Part shown: positions 33,607-42,021 of the stretch, one piece after another
Numbering within the stretch: position 1 is the stretch's first letter
How the letters are laid out: every line of letters starts with the position of its first letter
Assembly (NCBI GenBank): GCA_016210055.1
Contig: JACQUZ010000145.1
Location: 1-63,642 of the forward strand
DNA from: Deltaproteobacteria bacterium
Lineage (GTDB): Bacteria; Myxococcota_A; Polyangia; Haliangiales; SHYZ01
Length of the DNA: 63,642 bases
Direction: 5' to 3'
Made by a program: the position numbers and the translations under genes
Notes under the pieces: generated by a model
The model's input: only the letters and a program-made list of their open reading frames with translations
What the model was told of the DNA's origin: nothing
Database searches by the model: none

Positions 33607-34730
33607 CCGATCCGAGTGGACGCAAAGGACGCACAGGCATCTGTCTTTGTGGCGGTGGCATGACTGGCGCGGTCTACGAAGTGGGCGCCCTCATGGCGCT
33701 CGACGACTTCATGGTCGGTGGGTTCGATTGCACGCAGTTTGACATGTACGTGGGCACGTCGGCGGGTGCGTTCCTCGCCACGCTGCTCGCGGCCGGAGTG
33801 CGCCCCCGTGCCCTCGCCCGATCGATCGTGCACGACACCGGTGACTACATGCCGGCCCGCCGTTCCGACGTATTCCGCGTGGATGCCCGGCACTTCATGG
33901 GGGGCGTTCGGGACGTCGGGAAGATCCTCGGCGCGTTCCTCGTGCGTGGAGCAAGGCGAAGGGAGCTGCCCCTGGCCGAGTTGTGGAAGGATCTCGAGGA
34001 CGCGCTCCCAGCGGGTCTTTTTACGCTGGATCACTTCGAGCGATGGCTCACCGAGGTGCTTTCGAGCCACGACTTGCCCACCCAGTTCGCCCGCATGCGC
34101 CGGGAGCTCTACATCACGGCAAACGACCTCGAGAGCGGACACCGCGCCGTGTTCGGAGATGGCGCGCTCGCCGATGTCCCGGTGCCCAAGGCCATTTGTG
34201 CGAGCTCGGCGATACCGGTCTTCTTCGAGCCGGTCACTATCTTTGGACGCGACTACATCGATGGTGCGGCCGGGAAGGTGGGGCACCTCGACATCGCGCT
34301 CCATAAGGGAGCGGAGCTCCTGGTCGTCATCAATCCCCGTGTCCCGATCCAAGTGGATTTCAAGAGCGAGCTTCCGTCCGCTATCCTCGGGGCCCGTCGC
34401 ATCCGCGACAAGGGGCTCCTCACCGTCTACGAGCAGGCGCAAAGGATGAGTACCCGCACGAAGCTGCACCTAGGGATCAGGCGGTACCGGCTGCAGTACC
34501 CTAGGGCGAGGATCCTTCTCGTGGAACCGCATGAGAACGACGCCGACATGCTCCTCGCCAATCCCATGAACTTCGCCGTTCGTCGCCGCATCTTGCGCTA
34601 TGGGTACGATTCGGCGGCCAGGTGGCTCCTCGAGAAGCACGAGGAATTCGCCCGCGCGTGCGCGCCTTGGCGGATCACGTGCGACCCTTCCAAGCTAAGG
34701 GGACGCCCGTGGGAGCTTTGGGGAGCCTAG
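33603..34730 (+). CDS. Patatin-like phospholipase
   Basis: A 375-aa patatin-fold acyl hydrolase. The oxyanion-hole glycines are in [15 protein letters not shown], the nucleophile Ser in [10 protein letters not shown] (GxSxG) and the second dyad member in DGAAGKVG, so the Ser-Asp dyad is complete. No signal peptide is present; action on phospholipids at the inner membrane face is likely. The ATG at 33603 overlaps the aspartokinase stop; a longer frame from 33543 lies inside lysC. With the next gene, a glycerophosphodiesterase, it would form a two-step lipid breakdown pair (acyl removal, then diester cleavage). Confidence 0.92.
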   Translation: MTDPSGRKGRTGICLCGGGMTGAVYEVGALMALDDFMVGGFDCTQFDMYVGTSAGAFLATLLAAGVRPRALARSIVHDTGDYMPARRSDVFRVDARHFMGGVRDVGKILGAFLVRGARRRELPLAELWKDLEDALPAGLFTLDHFERWLTEVLSSHDLPTQFARMRRELYITANDLESGHRAVFGDGALADVPVPKAICASSAIPVFFEPVTIFGRDYIDGAAGKVGHLDIALHKGAELLVVINPRVPIQVDFKSELPSAILGARRIRDKGLLTVYEQAQRMSTRTKLHLGIRRYRLQYPRARILLVEPHENDADMLLANPMNFAVRRRILRYGYDSAARWLLEKHEEFARACAPWRITCDPSKLRGRPWELWGA

Positions 34731-35494
34731 TGCAAAAGGCCACGAGCTGGGAACGCGTGGGCAGGCCGCTCATCATCGCCCATCGAGGAGCGTCCGCGCG
34801 GGAGCTCGAGAACACCGTGCCGGCTTTTGCCCGGGCCCGCGAGGAAGGCGCCGACGGGGTGGAGCTCGACGTGCTCCTGTGCAAGACGGGGGAGGTGGTG
34901 GTATTTCACGACGACGACCTCAAGCGCTTGGCCGGACGGCCCGAAAACGTGGAGGACGTGCCCTGGAGCGAGCTTCGTCAAGTGCCGCTCGTTCTGGGCG
35001 AAAGGCGCGGGTGTATTCCCCTTCTTTCGAGCGTGCTCGAGGAGCTCGGGCCAGGGATGCTGGTGAACATCGAGCTCAAGGCTCCACGCGCGCGCCCCTA
35101 CGAGCGGCTGGCATGGGCAGTGGCAGATCTGCTGCGAAGACATGGAGTTGGGGTACGATTCCTCGTGTCCTCCTTTAACCCTCTCGCGCTGCTCGCCTTG
35201 CGGACGTTTTCTCCTTCCACGCCTTTGGCGCTGCTCATGGCCAAAGATCAATCGCTTCCTCTCCGCGCGGCCTGGGCTCGCGGGTTCATACGGCCGGTTG
35301 CCCTTCACCCAGAGCACGCGTTGGTCCACGGGAGCAGCAGGGAGAAGTGGCGACGCGAAGGGTACGCCGTGAACGCGTGGACCGTAGACGATCCCCGAGA
35401 GATCGCGCGCCTGTGTTCCTTGGATATCGATGGGCTGATTACGAATCGACCGGCAGAGACGAGAGAGGTCGTGGAGGGTCTTAGGGCCCGCTAA
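34730..35494 (+). CDS. Glycerophosphodiester phosphodiesterase
   Basis: A 254-aa GDPD-family TIM-barrel enzyme that splits glycerophosphodiesters into glycerol 3-phosphate and an alcohol. Motifs are HRGASARELENT, the metal ligands in VELDV, and FHDDDLKRL. VNIELKAP and VNAWTVDD complete the family pattern. No signal peptide is seen, so it is cytoplasmic. The GTG at 34730 overlaps the patatin stop by one base and has GGGGAG upstream; a GTG at 34709 is possible. Its last four bases overlap the convergent M16 peptidase gene. Confidence 0.92.
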   Translation: MQKATSWERVGRPLIIAHRGASARELENTVPAFARAREEGADGVELDVLLCKTGEVVVFHDDDLKRLAGRPENVEDVPWSELRQVPLVLGERRGCIPLLSSVLEELGPGMLVNIELKAPRARPYERLAWAVADLLRRHGVGVRFLVSSFNPLALLALRTFSPSTPLALLMAKDQSLPLRAAWARGFIRPVALHPEHALVHGSSREKWRREGYAVNAWTVDDPREIARLCSLDIDGLITNRPAETREVVEGLRAR

Positions 35495-36765
35495 TCACGA
35501 TCAAAGGGCACGACCTCGATATCCCCGACGGGCACGTCTTGGAGCGCGGGTAAGAGGTCGTCGGCGGTCGCTACGATGACGGTCGCAGCATCCTCGGGCT
35601 TCCACCACGTTCTCATGGCGTCGCATGCCTCGGCCAGGGTCACTCGTGCGACGTGCTCGGTGTACCGCGCAAAGGTGTCTTCGGGCAGGTCCATGACGAT
35701 GGTGTCGATCCGCCTGTCCAGGCGCTTGGCGGCGGTGTCGACCTCGAAGGCCCAGGTGCCCACGAGGTACTTCTTGGCGAGCTCGAGCTCGTCTCTGGTC
35801 ACGCCTGCCTTCGTGATGGATTCCCACAGCGAGAAAACCAGGGCGATGCAGGGCCCAGCTTGCTCGGATGCAGGAAATACCTTGATTCGGAACGCGTGCC
35901 CCGCCCGCGCCTGGGGCAGGCGGCAACCGGCGCCGTAGGACCAGCCACGCTTGACCCGCACCTCTGTCATCAGGCGGGAGGTGAACATCCCGCCGAACAC
36001 GGTGGCTCCGACCTGGAGCGGGATCCAGTCTGGATGAGCGGTACGGATGATCGGATGACCAATGAGGACTTGCGCCTGAACCCGCTCGGGCTTGTCGACG
36101 AGGACTGCACGGCGGCCGGAACGCCCTTTGGGGTCGCCCAGGGGAGGGCGAGAGGACACGGAGGCCCCTTTGAGGTCGTCCAGGGTGACACTCGTGAGCT
36201 CGCGCGCCTTGGCCTCGTCGATATCGCCCGCGAATCCAACGACCACGTTGTCCTTCTTCACGTGGTTCGCGAACCAATCCACGGCGCTTCGGAGGTCAAG
36301 GCTCTCGATGGAGCGGGAGGTCCCCAGGGCACTCCGCCCATAGGGGTGAGAGCAAAGCGCCACCCGTTCGAAGTGGCGGGCGCACAGGAGATCGTCGTCG
36401 TCGCGGATGTCCACGAGCAGGGCCTTGGTCTCCCGGCGGAGCTTCTCGTGCTCTTCCTCGCGAAACGTGGGGCGCACGAGGAGCTCGCCGAGGAGGGCCA
36501 TGAGCGGCTCGAGGTTGCGGGAGAGGCAGTGCGCAGAGAACGTCACCGAATCGGGGGATACCTGGATCTCGAGGGACGCCCCCAGGGCGTCGAATGCTTC
36601 GTCGACCTCGCTCCGCGTGCGCCCGCCCGCACCCCGCCGCATGAGCGTGGCCGCGTGGCGCGCGAGCCCTTCCTTGCCCACGGGATCCGCCGAGCTACCG
36701 GTCAGAATGACCACTTGGACGTCGACCAGCGGGAGATCGTGCTGCTCCTCGGTGAGGATGATCAT
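35491..36765 (-). CDS. M16 peptidase family protein, non-catalytic type
   Basis: A 424-aa insulinase-like (M16) protein. The fold is clear (DAFGASLEIQVSPDSVTFSA, LGTSRSIESLDLRSAVDWF and the C-terminal lobe) but the zinc site is lost: where HxxEH is expected the sequence reads LARHAATLM. M16 enzymes of this size often work as a pair, one active and one inactive subunit, and the adjacent gene has the intact motif. The start overlaps that gene's stop (ATGA), so equal expression is expected. There is no signal peptide. It ends the long minus-strand run of genes. Confidence 0.88.
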   Translation of the reverse strand: MIILTEEQHDLPLVDVQVVILTGSSADPVGKEGLARHAATLMRRGAGGRTRSEVDEAFDALGASLEIQVSPDSVTFSAHCLSRNLEPLMALLGELLVRPTFREEEHEKLRRETKALLVDIRDDDDLLCARHFERVALCSHPYGRSALGTSRSIESLDLRSAVDWFANHVKKDNVVVGFAGDIDEAKARELTSVTLDDLKGASVSSRPPLGDPKGRSGRRAVLVDKPERVQAQVLIGHPIIRTAHPDWIPLQVGATVFGGMFTSRLMTEVRVKRGWSYGAGCRLPQARAGHAFRIKVFPASEQAGPCIALVFSLWESITKAGVTRDELELAKKYLVGTWAFEVDTAAKRLDRRIDTIVMDLPEDTFARYTEHVARVTLAEACDAMRTWWKPEDAATVIVATADDLLPALQDVPVGDIEVVPFDRD

Positions 36766-38057
36766 GGGGAAACCTCGTCTCCTTGCGGCGTCGCCAGGAC
36801 GACGGTCCTTTGCTCGTGGCCAAGGAACCTCCGCGCTACCCGAACCACGTCGTCGGCATTCACCCTGGGCACCGCCTGCGCCACCTGGAACAGGGTTCGG
36901 TAGTCCCCGGAGGTCGTCTCATAGTGACCGAGCGTTTCTGCCTTTTCCTCGGCGGTCTCGAGGTCGGACCAGAACTCGGTTTCGAGGCGATTTCGTGCCC
37001 TGCTCATCTCGTCGGGGGTGGGCGGCTCCTTGTGCAGGCGTTCCAACTCCTCGTCGATCACCTCGAGGGCTTCCGCCGCTTGGTGGCCGGGCTTCATCGT
37101 GAGGTACAGCTGGAGCACGCCGGGATCGCAGCTGGGGAGGAGGAATCCTCGTATCGTGGAGACGATTTCTTTCTCCACGATCAATCGTCGATGGAGGCGC
37201 GATGAATTGCCGCCGGCGAGGAGCTCGTGCGTGAGCTTGAGCGGGATCCAGTCGGGATCGGCCTGGGACGGGGCCTTGTAGCCGAGGACGGCGCGATCCG
37301 CTCCCACCGGCTTGGCGAAGGTCGCCCGCCGCTCATGAACTTGCGGTGGCTCGGTCGAAAGTTGCCTCGTGGGCAGCGTCGAAGGCGGGATGGAACCAAA
37401 ATGGCGCGAGACGAGCTCCAGCGTTGGGGCTGGATCGACATCTCCCACGACCACCAGCGTCGCGTTGTTGGGGGCGTAATAGGTCTTGTAGAACTCGCGG
37501 CAGTCCGAAGTCGTGAGGGCCAGGATGTCGTCCATCCACCCGATGATGGGGGAACCGTACGCGTGGACCTGGAACGCCATCTTGAAGAGCTGTTCCGAGA
37601 GGAAGCCTTCCACGTCGTCGTCCACGCGGAAGCGGCGCTCGTTCGCCACGACCTCTCGCTCGGTTTCGACCTGGGTCTCGCCGAGCACGAGGTGCTGCAT
37701 CCGTTCTGCCTCGAGGGACAGGGCGAGCCCAAGGCTTTGGGCTGGCAGGTTGTCGCGGTAATAGGTCCAGTCGATCCATGTCCCGGCATTCGTTTCCCCG
37801 CCTGCCTCCTCCATGCGGCGGTCGAATTCCCCAGGAGCCAAGCTCGAGGTCTGGTTGAACATCAGATGCTCAAACAGGTGGGCAATGCCGGTTTTTCCCG
37901 GTCTTTCGTCACGCGAGCCGACGCCATACCACAGCTGCAAGCACGCGACCGGCGCGAAGCGATCGGGCAGGAGCAAGACCTTGAGCCCATTTTCGAGGAC
38001 ATGCTTGGAAACCGCCAGCCGTGGGCCGAACGCGTGGGTGTTCACGAGCTTCATCAT
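36762..38057 (-). CDS. M16 zinc metallopeptidase, active subunit
   Basis: A 431-aa M16 (pitrilysin/processing-peptidase-like) protein with the inverted zinc motif HLFEH at residues 60-64, followed by GGETNAGTWIDWTYYRDNLP, typical of active members. The C-terminal half has the inactive-lobe fold with LTHELLAGGNSSRLHRRL. It probably degrades peptides as a heterodimer with the downstream inactive subunit. No signal peptide is evident, though some family members act in the periplasm. Begins 13 bases after the FadL-like gene. Confidence 0.93.
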   Translation of the reverse strand: MMKLVNTHAFGPRLAVSKHVLENGLKVLLLPDRFAPVACLQLWYGVGSRDERPGKTGIAHLFEHLMFNQTSSLAPGEFDRRMEEAGGETNAGTWIDWTYYRDNLPAQSLGLALSLEAERMQHLVLGETQVETEREVVANERRFRVDDDVEGFLSEQLFKMAFQVHAYGSPIIGWMDDILALTTSDCREFYKTYYAPNNATLVVVGDVDPAPTLELVSRHFGSIPPSTLPTRQLSTEPPQVHERRATFAKPVGADRAVLGYKAPSQADPDWIPLKLTHELLAGGNSSRLHRRLIVEKEIVSTIRGFLLPSCDPGVLQLYLTMKPGHQAAEALEVIDEELERLHKEPPTPDEMSRARNRLETEFWSDLETAEEKAETLGHYETTSGDYRTLFQVAQAVPRVNADDVVRVARRFLGHEQRTVVLATPQGDEVSP

Positions 38058-38070
38058 GGTCGCCTTTGGT

Positions 38071-39438
38071 TTACCACGCGAGCCCGATGGCGGCGTGGAG
38101 CGAGTGGGTCATGCGCGAGTAGGTCCCGGCCGCGGTCGGGAGAGCCCGGCCCTCACGCACGCTGGCGCAGGAGTCCAGGTCGAAACCGGAGCTCGCGCAG
38201 GTGTCCCACGCCGACGGTTGAAATGCGCTTCGCGAGACATCCTGGTCGGCGAGCACGGCGAGGGAATAGCCCACGGTGAGCTTGGTCCTCGGCGAGATCT
38301 TGACTCGGCCCCCCAATGCCAGCTCCACTTTCGGCGCGTCCATCTGGGCCGGCGTGACGAGCGACGTGTCCACGGCACTGGTCTCCAGTCGAAGCTTCGC
38401 GGCCAGTTGGATCCATTCGGCAGCCTGAAGCTCAGCCCCGACGTCGAAAGAAAGTACGTCCCTAAAGCCGCGGAAGCGCTTTTGCCACTCGGGTGCCCCG
38501 CGCGTGACCGGGATGCCGGCCACCCGGACGTCGTAGTCCCGGTGCGTGGAGAAATCGATCCAGGACAGGTTGGACACGAGCTCCCAGCGGCCGAGGTGGT
38601 AGCGCACCCCGAAGTGGACTCGCTGCGGCATGCGGAAAGAGACGCGGGATTCACCTTCGACCCCGTCCACCTCGACCGGGCCGTTTTTCTCGAAATCGAG
38701 GCCGCTCACGTACGCGAGCCCGAAAGTCCAAGGCGAGCCGAGGAGCTTGCGCAAGTGCAGGCCGGCCACGTAGTGGAACTGGGTGTCGCCAAAGAAGTCG
38801 CTGGTCATCGAGTAACGCTGCGCGCACTCCGATCTCTCATGCTGCTTCGCCACCTTTGGACAAGCGGTGTCGATGGCGAGATCGCGGTCGAATCGAAGTC
38901 GTATCCGGGAGGACGCCACCCCGGGGGCAAAGGCGATGGCGATCTCTCCCGATACGCGCACCACGATGGGAAAGCTGGCGACGGTCGTGTAGAGCGATCC
39001 ACCGGCGGCATGGTAGGCAAGGGACTTGCTTTCGGCGAGATTCTCGGCGTGCGGCTGGTAGACGGCCACGCCCAGGAGGAACCTCGGCGTGTGGAGGTCC
39101 GAAACGCCGCCCACGAATAGAGTCGGCGTGAGCGCAAGTGTAGGCAGGCTCGTCCTTTCGCCGGACGGATCGGGCTCGCCAGTGGAAAGGTCAATCGCCG
39201 GCCGGGCGATCTCGGTGGCGTCGAGCCTTCCCACGCCCGACAAGTACAGGTGATGGCTGCGAAGCTGACCGAGTGCGGCAGGATTCCAGAAGATGGACGT
39301 GACCTCGGCGCTCGTTGGGCCCACGAAGGTTGTCCCCCCCACGTGAGGCTCCGTAATCGGCGCTGCGCTGGCTCGGGTCGAAAGGACGAGCGGAGCCAGG
39401 AAGCTCAACGACAGCAGGGAGTGCCGGTTAACGGTCAC
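38071..39438 (-). CDS. FadL/OmpP1-type outer-membrane transport protein
   Basis: A 455-aa outer-membrane protein of the FadL family, which admits hydrophobic compounds such as long-chain fatty acids. After a signal peptide (ending TRASAAP) comes VGGTTFVGPTSAEVTSIFWNPAALG, the hatch-domain pattern (N-P-A) of the family. Beta strands fill the rest, ending in an aromatic residue (AIGLAW). Substrate cannot be told. The gene begins in the smpB stop (ATGA), an unusual partner, and is followed by the M16 pair. Confidence 0.9.
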   Translation of the reverse strand: MTVNRHSLLSLSFLAPLVLSTRASAAPITEPHVGGTTFVGPTSAEVTSIFWNPAALGQLRSHHLYLSGVGRLDATEIARPAIDLSTGEPDPSGERTSLPTLALTPTLFVGGVSDLHTPRFLLGVAVYQPHAENLAESKSLAYHAAGGSLYTTVASFPIVVRVSGEIAIAFAPGVASSRIRLRFDRDLAIDTACPKVAKQHERSECAQRYSMTSDFFGDTQFHYVAGLHLRKLLGSPWTFGLAYVSGLDFEKNGPVEVDGVEGESRVSFRMPQRVHFGVRYHLGRWELVSNLSWIDFSTHRDYDVRVAGIPVTRGAPEWQKRFRGFRDVLSFDVGAELQAAEWIQLAAKLRLETSAVDTSLVTPAQMDAPKVELALGGRVKISPRTKLTVGYSLAVLADQDVSRSAFQPSAWDTCASSGFDLDSCASVREGRALPTAAGTYSRMTHSLHAAIGLAW

Positions 39439-39917
39439 TTGCGACGCGCCGTGGCGGCCTCGATTTCGCGACGCGCCTCGGCCTCCTTCTTGGACTCACG
39501 CTTCTCGTAAAGACGTTTCCCCTTCGCGAGGGCCAGGGTGACCTTCACCTTGGACCCCGACAGGTAGATCTCGAGGGGAACCAGGGTGTACCCTTTTTCG
39601 CGGATCTTCTGGGCCAGGCGGCGGATCTCTTGCTTGTGCATGAGGAGCTTTCGATCGCGCTCGGGCTCGTGGTTGAACTGGTTCGCCCACGGGTACGGAT
39701 TGATCTTGGCACCAACGAGCCACAGCTCTTCTTGGCGTACCTCGGCGAACGCATCGACGAGCGACCCCTGGGAGTCGCGGAGCGACTTGACCTCGCTCCC
39801 GAGAAGCACGATGCCGGCCTCGAACTGCTCGTCAATCGCGTAGTCGTGGAGCGCCTTGCGATTTCGGAGAAGGATCTTGCGGCCTTCCTTGGCGGCCTTG
39901 TTCATCGAACGAGTCAT
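39435..39917 (-). CDS. smpB: SsrA-binding protein SmpB
   Basis: A 160-aa SmpB, the tmRNA partner in trans-translation that rescues stalled ribosomes. Recognised by NRKALHDYAIDEQFEAGIVL, GSEVKSLRDSQGSLVDAFAE, KINPYPWANQFNHEPERDRK, LVPLEIYLSGSKVKV and the basic C-terminal tail that enters the decoding site. The ATG at 39917 lies one base after the comF stop; an internal ATG at 39905 is also possible. The tmRNA gene (ssrA) was not found in the window. Confidence 0.97.
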   Translation of the reverse strand: MTRSMNKAAKEGRKILLRNRKALHDYAIDEQFEAGIVLLGSEVKSLRDSQGSLVDAFAEVRQEELWLVGAKINPYPWANQFNHEPERDRKLLMHKQEIRRLAQKIREKGYTLVPLEIYLSGSKVKVTLALAKGKRLYEKRESKKEAEARREIEAATARRK

Positions 39918-39918
39918 G

Positions 39919-40665
39919 CTAGTTGTCGGCCCGCGCGAGCGCAAGGATGTCTACGCGCGTGGCGCCAGCGGCGAGAAGCGCCCGCGCGCAGGCGCCAGAG
40001 GTGGCGGTCGTGGTGACCACGTCGTCCACGACGAGGATGTTCTTGCCGCGAACACGCTCGGCCTGCCGAGGAGGCACAAGAAAGGCCCCGGCCGTGTTGG
40101 TCCGTCTCTCCGCTCGGGAGAGGCCCGCTTGTTCCCGGGTGGCACGGGTGCGTTCGAGGATGCCTGGCAAGATGGTGGGCTGGATGGCCAACCGGCACTG
40201 CTTTCGAGCAGCTTCGGCAATCCTCTGCGCCTGGGAGAAACCGCGTGCCCGCAGGCGGGCCGCGTGCAAGGGGACTGGCACGACGATGTCTTGATCCGAG
40301 ACTGCATCCTCGTAGGCACTCGCCAACAAGGCGCCAAGAGGGCGCGCGACGTGTGCGAGTCCACGGCCACTTGGCCCTCCATACTTGAGCCTGCGGATGG
40401 CCACGGCAAGTTCCCCCCCGTAGCGCCAGGGGGCGAGGACCCTGCGAAACGGCGGTGGCTTGGTCCGGCATGCCAGGCACGTGACGGCGCGAGGGATGTC
40501 CTGTGGCTCGGCGCAAGTCGGGCACGCGACGCCCAGCGGGTAGAGGGACGCGCTGCACGATTCGCACAGCCCCAGGTCGTGACCCATCCATTGGTCGCAG
40601 GCCGGGCAACGCTCGGGGAAGAAAAGCGGGAGGAATGCGTCGATGGCAAGGTGCACGGTGCTCAC
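39919..40665 (-). CDS. ComF-family phosphoribosyltransferase-like protein
   Basis: A 248-aa ComF/GntX family protein. The N-terminus has four CxxC pairs (CPAC, CESC, CPTC, CLAC) that form zinc ribbons. The C-terminus has the phosphoribosyltransferase core with the PRPP motif ILVVDDVVTTTATS and VPVPLHAARLRARGFSQA. ComF acts in DNA uptake in naturally competent bacteria; in others its role is unsettled. Lies one base before smpB and 46 bases after the rhodanese gene. Confidence 0.92.
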   Translation of the reverse strand: MSTVHLAIDAFLPLFFPERCPACDQWMGHDLGLCESCSASLYPLGVACPTCAEPQDIPRAVTCLACRTKPPPFRRVLAPWRYGGELAVAIRRLKYGGPSGRGLAHVARPLGALLASAYEDAVSDQDIVVPVPLHAARLRARGFSQAQRIAEAARKQCRLAIQPTILPGILERTRATREQAGLSRAERRTNTAGAFLVPPRQAERVRGKNILVVDDVVTTTATSGACARALLAAGATRVDILALARADN

Positions 40666-40711
40666 AAGGTGAATATCGGCAGGGGGTGGGAGAAGTTGCT
40701 TGGAAAGTCGC

Positions 40712-41083
40712 CTACCTCACCACCGGATACCCCGCCGCCAGCCAGCCCCTGACACCGCCGATCATCGAGCAGACGTTCGTGTACCCCATCTTCTTAAGGC
40801 TGTCTGCCGAAAGCACGGACCGGTAGCCACCTCGACAAAAAAGGACGATCTCGGCAGCCGTGTCGGGGACCGCGGCCTCGATGTCCCGCTCCAGGACGCC
40901 CTTCCCCATGTGTACCGCCTTGGGGAGGCGCTCTGACGCCCACTCGCTCTCCTCGCGGACATCGATCAACATGAAGGACTCACCGCGGTCGAGCTTGGCC
41001 TTGACTTCCTCGGCGCTAAGCTCGCGAACGCGGCGTCTTGCCTCTTCCACCAAAGCAACGAACCGGGGCCCGTGGTCGACCAT
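40712..41083 (-). CDS. Rhodanese-like sulfurtransferase
   Basis: A 123-aa single-domain rhodanese. The fold is seen from LSAEEVKAKLDRGESFMLID onward, with VREESEWASERLPKAVHM and the active-site loop FCRGGYRS, whose Cys can carry a persulphide. GGVRGWLAAGYPV is the usual C-terminal signature. It is cytoplasmic and its sulphur acceptor is unknown. It sits 12 bases after rlmH in the run of genes. Confidence 0.95.
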   Translation of the reverse strand: MVDHGPRFVALVEEARRRVRELSAEEVKAKLDRGESFMLIDVREESEWASERLPKAVHMGKGVLERDIEAAVPDTAAEIVLFCRGGYRSVLSADSLKKMGYTNVCSMIGGVRGWLAAGYPVVR

Positions 41084-41095
41084 TTGCGCGGCATC

Positions 41096-41524
41096 CTACT
41101 TGTGGTACGGCTCGCCCCGCAAGATGCTGAAGGCACGGTAGAGCTGCTCGACCAGGAGCACCCGCGCGAAACGATGGGGCAGGGTGATCCGGCCAAAGGC
41201 GATCGCCTGGTCTGCCTCCTGCCTAAGAGCGGGCGAAACTCCCTCGGCGCCGCCGATCACCAGGACCAGGGTGCGGCCGCCTCCATGCTGCTCCTCGAGC
41301 GCGACGAGCCGCTCGGCGAGCTCGTCAGAAGTCCAGCACTCGCCGCGCTCGTCGAGCAAGATCGTGCGACGACGTGCAGGGAGGGCCTTGACGAGTGCCG
41401 CTTCGTCCTTGACCTCCCGCACCTCCACGTCGGCGAATCGGCGCAGGCGCTTTAGGTACTCGGCCTCGGCCGCCTTCCAGTAGTCCTCCTTCAGGCGGCC
41501 GATGGCCAAGACGAGGATCTTCAG
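41096..41524 (-). CDS. rlmH: 23S rRNA (pseudouridine1915-N3)-methyltransferase
   Basis: RlmH, the SPOUT methyltransferase that methylates pseudouridine 1915 in helix 69 of 23S rRNA. Diagnostic parts are YWKAAEAEYLKRLRRF, LDERGECWTS, LVIGGAEGVSPAL and the invariant end RAFSILRGEPYHK. The family N-terminus (M)KILVLAIGRLK is encoded from a CTG codon at 41524-41522 that overlaps the rsfS stop exactly as an ATGA junction would. The first conventional start (TTG at 41509) would remove five conserved residues. Either a CTG start is used or the base is an error. Total length from CTG is 142 aa. Confidence 0.93.
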   Translation of the reverse strand: MKILVLAIGRLKEDYWKAAEAEYLKRLRRFADVEVREVKDEAALVKALPARRRTILLDERGECWTSDELAERLVALEEQHGGGRTLVLVIGGAEGVSPALRQEADQAIAFGRITLPHRFARVLLVEQLYRAFSILRGEPYHK

Positions 41525-42021
41525 TATCCCTCCCCGGGCTGAACGCGTGCCGAGGGAGGCACCTCGAGGGGCACCCGGGCGGCGTCAATCCAGAGACTCT
41601 CGAGATCGTAGTAGTCCCGCGCCGGATGATAAAACACGTGCACGATCAGGTCGCCAAAGTCGATCAGCGTCCACTGCCCCTTCCCAATCCCTTCGACACC
41701 GAGTGGGCGGCGCTTGTCCTTGGCGAACTCCTCGACAATGGCGTCGCCGATCGCTTGGACCTGCCTGTCCGAGCGCCCGCTGACGATCAAGATGTAGTCG
41801 CAGTACGACGCGAGCTCCCGAACGTCGAGCAAGACGGGCTCGAGGGCTTTCTTCTCGAGCGCCACGTTGACCGCGAGGAGCGCGGCTTCGCGGCTCCTGG
41901 GATCGTCATGCCTCGGGTGCGCGTGGGGGAGTTTTGCAGACCGGTTGGGTTCCTGGCTCGCCTTGACTGGTTCTTGTGTCCTCACGTTGAGTCTTGTACC
42001 TCCTGTTGATGGCTTGCTCAC
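41521..42021 (-). CDS. rsfS: Ribosomal silencing factor RsfS
   Basis: A 166-aa RsfS/RsfA (Iojap family), which binds ribosomal protein uL14 and blocks subunit joining during starvation. The core (about 45-155) has LLDVRELASYCDYILIVSGR, QAIGDAIVEEF and LIDFGDLIVHVFYHPARDYY. About 40 polar residues precede it, longer than usual. A later start is possible, but the ATG at 42021 overlaps the proA stop in ATGA fashion. The rsfS-rlmH pairing is common in bacteria and supports both calls. Confidence 0.95.
   Translation of the reverse strand: MSKPSTGGTRLNVRTQEPVKASQEPNRSAKLPHAHPRHDDPRSREAALLAVNVALEKKALEPVLLDVRELASYCDYILIVSGRSDRQVQAIGDAIVEEFAKDKRRPLGVEGIGKGQWTLIDFGDLIVHVFYHPARDYYDLESLWIDAARVPLEVPPSARVQPGEGY

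Noticed and set aside
35653..36903. A 416-codon plus-strand frame opposite the M16 genes
   Set aside because: It spans the junction of two well-supported peptidase genes and has no protein-like features.
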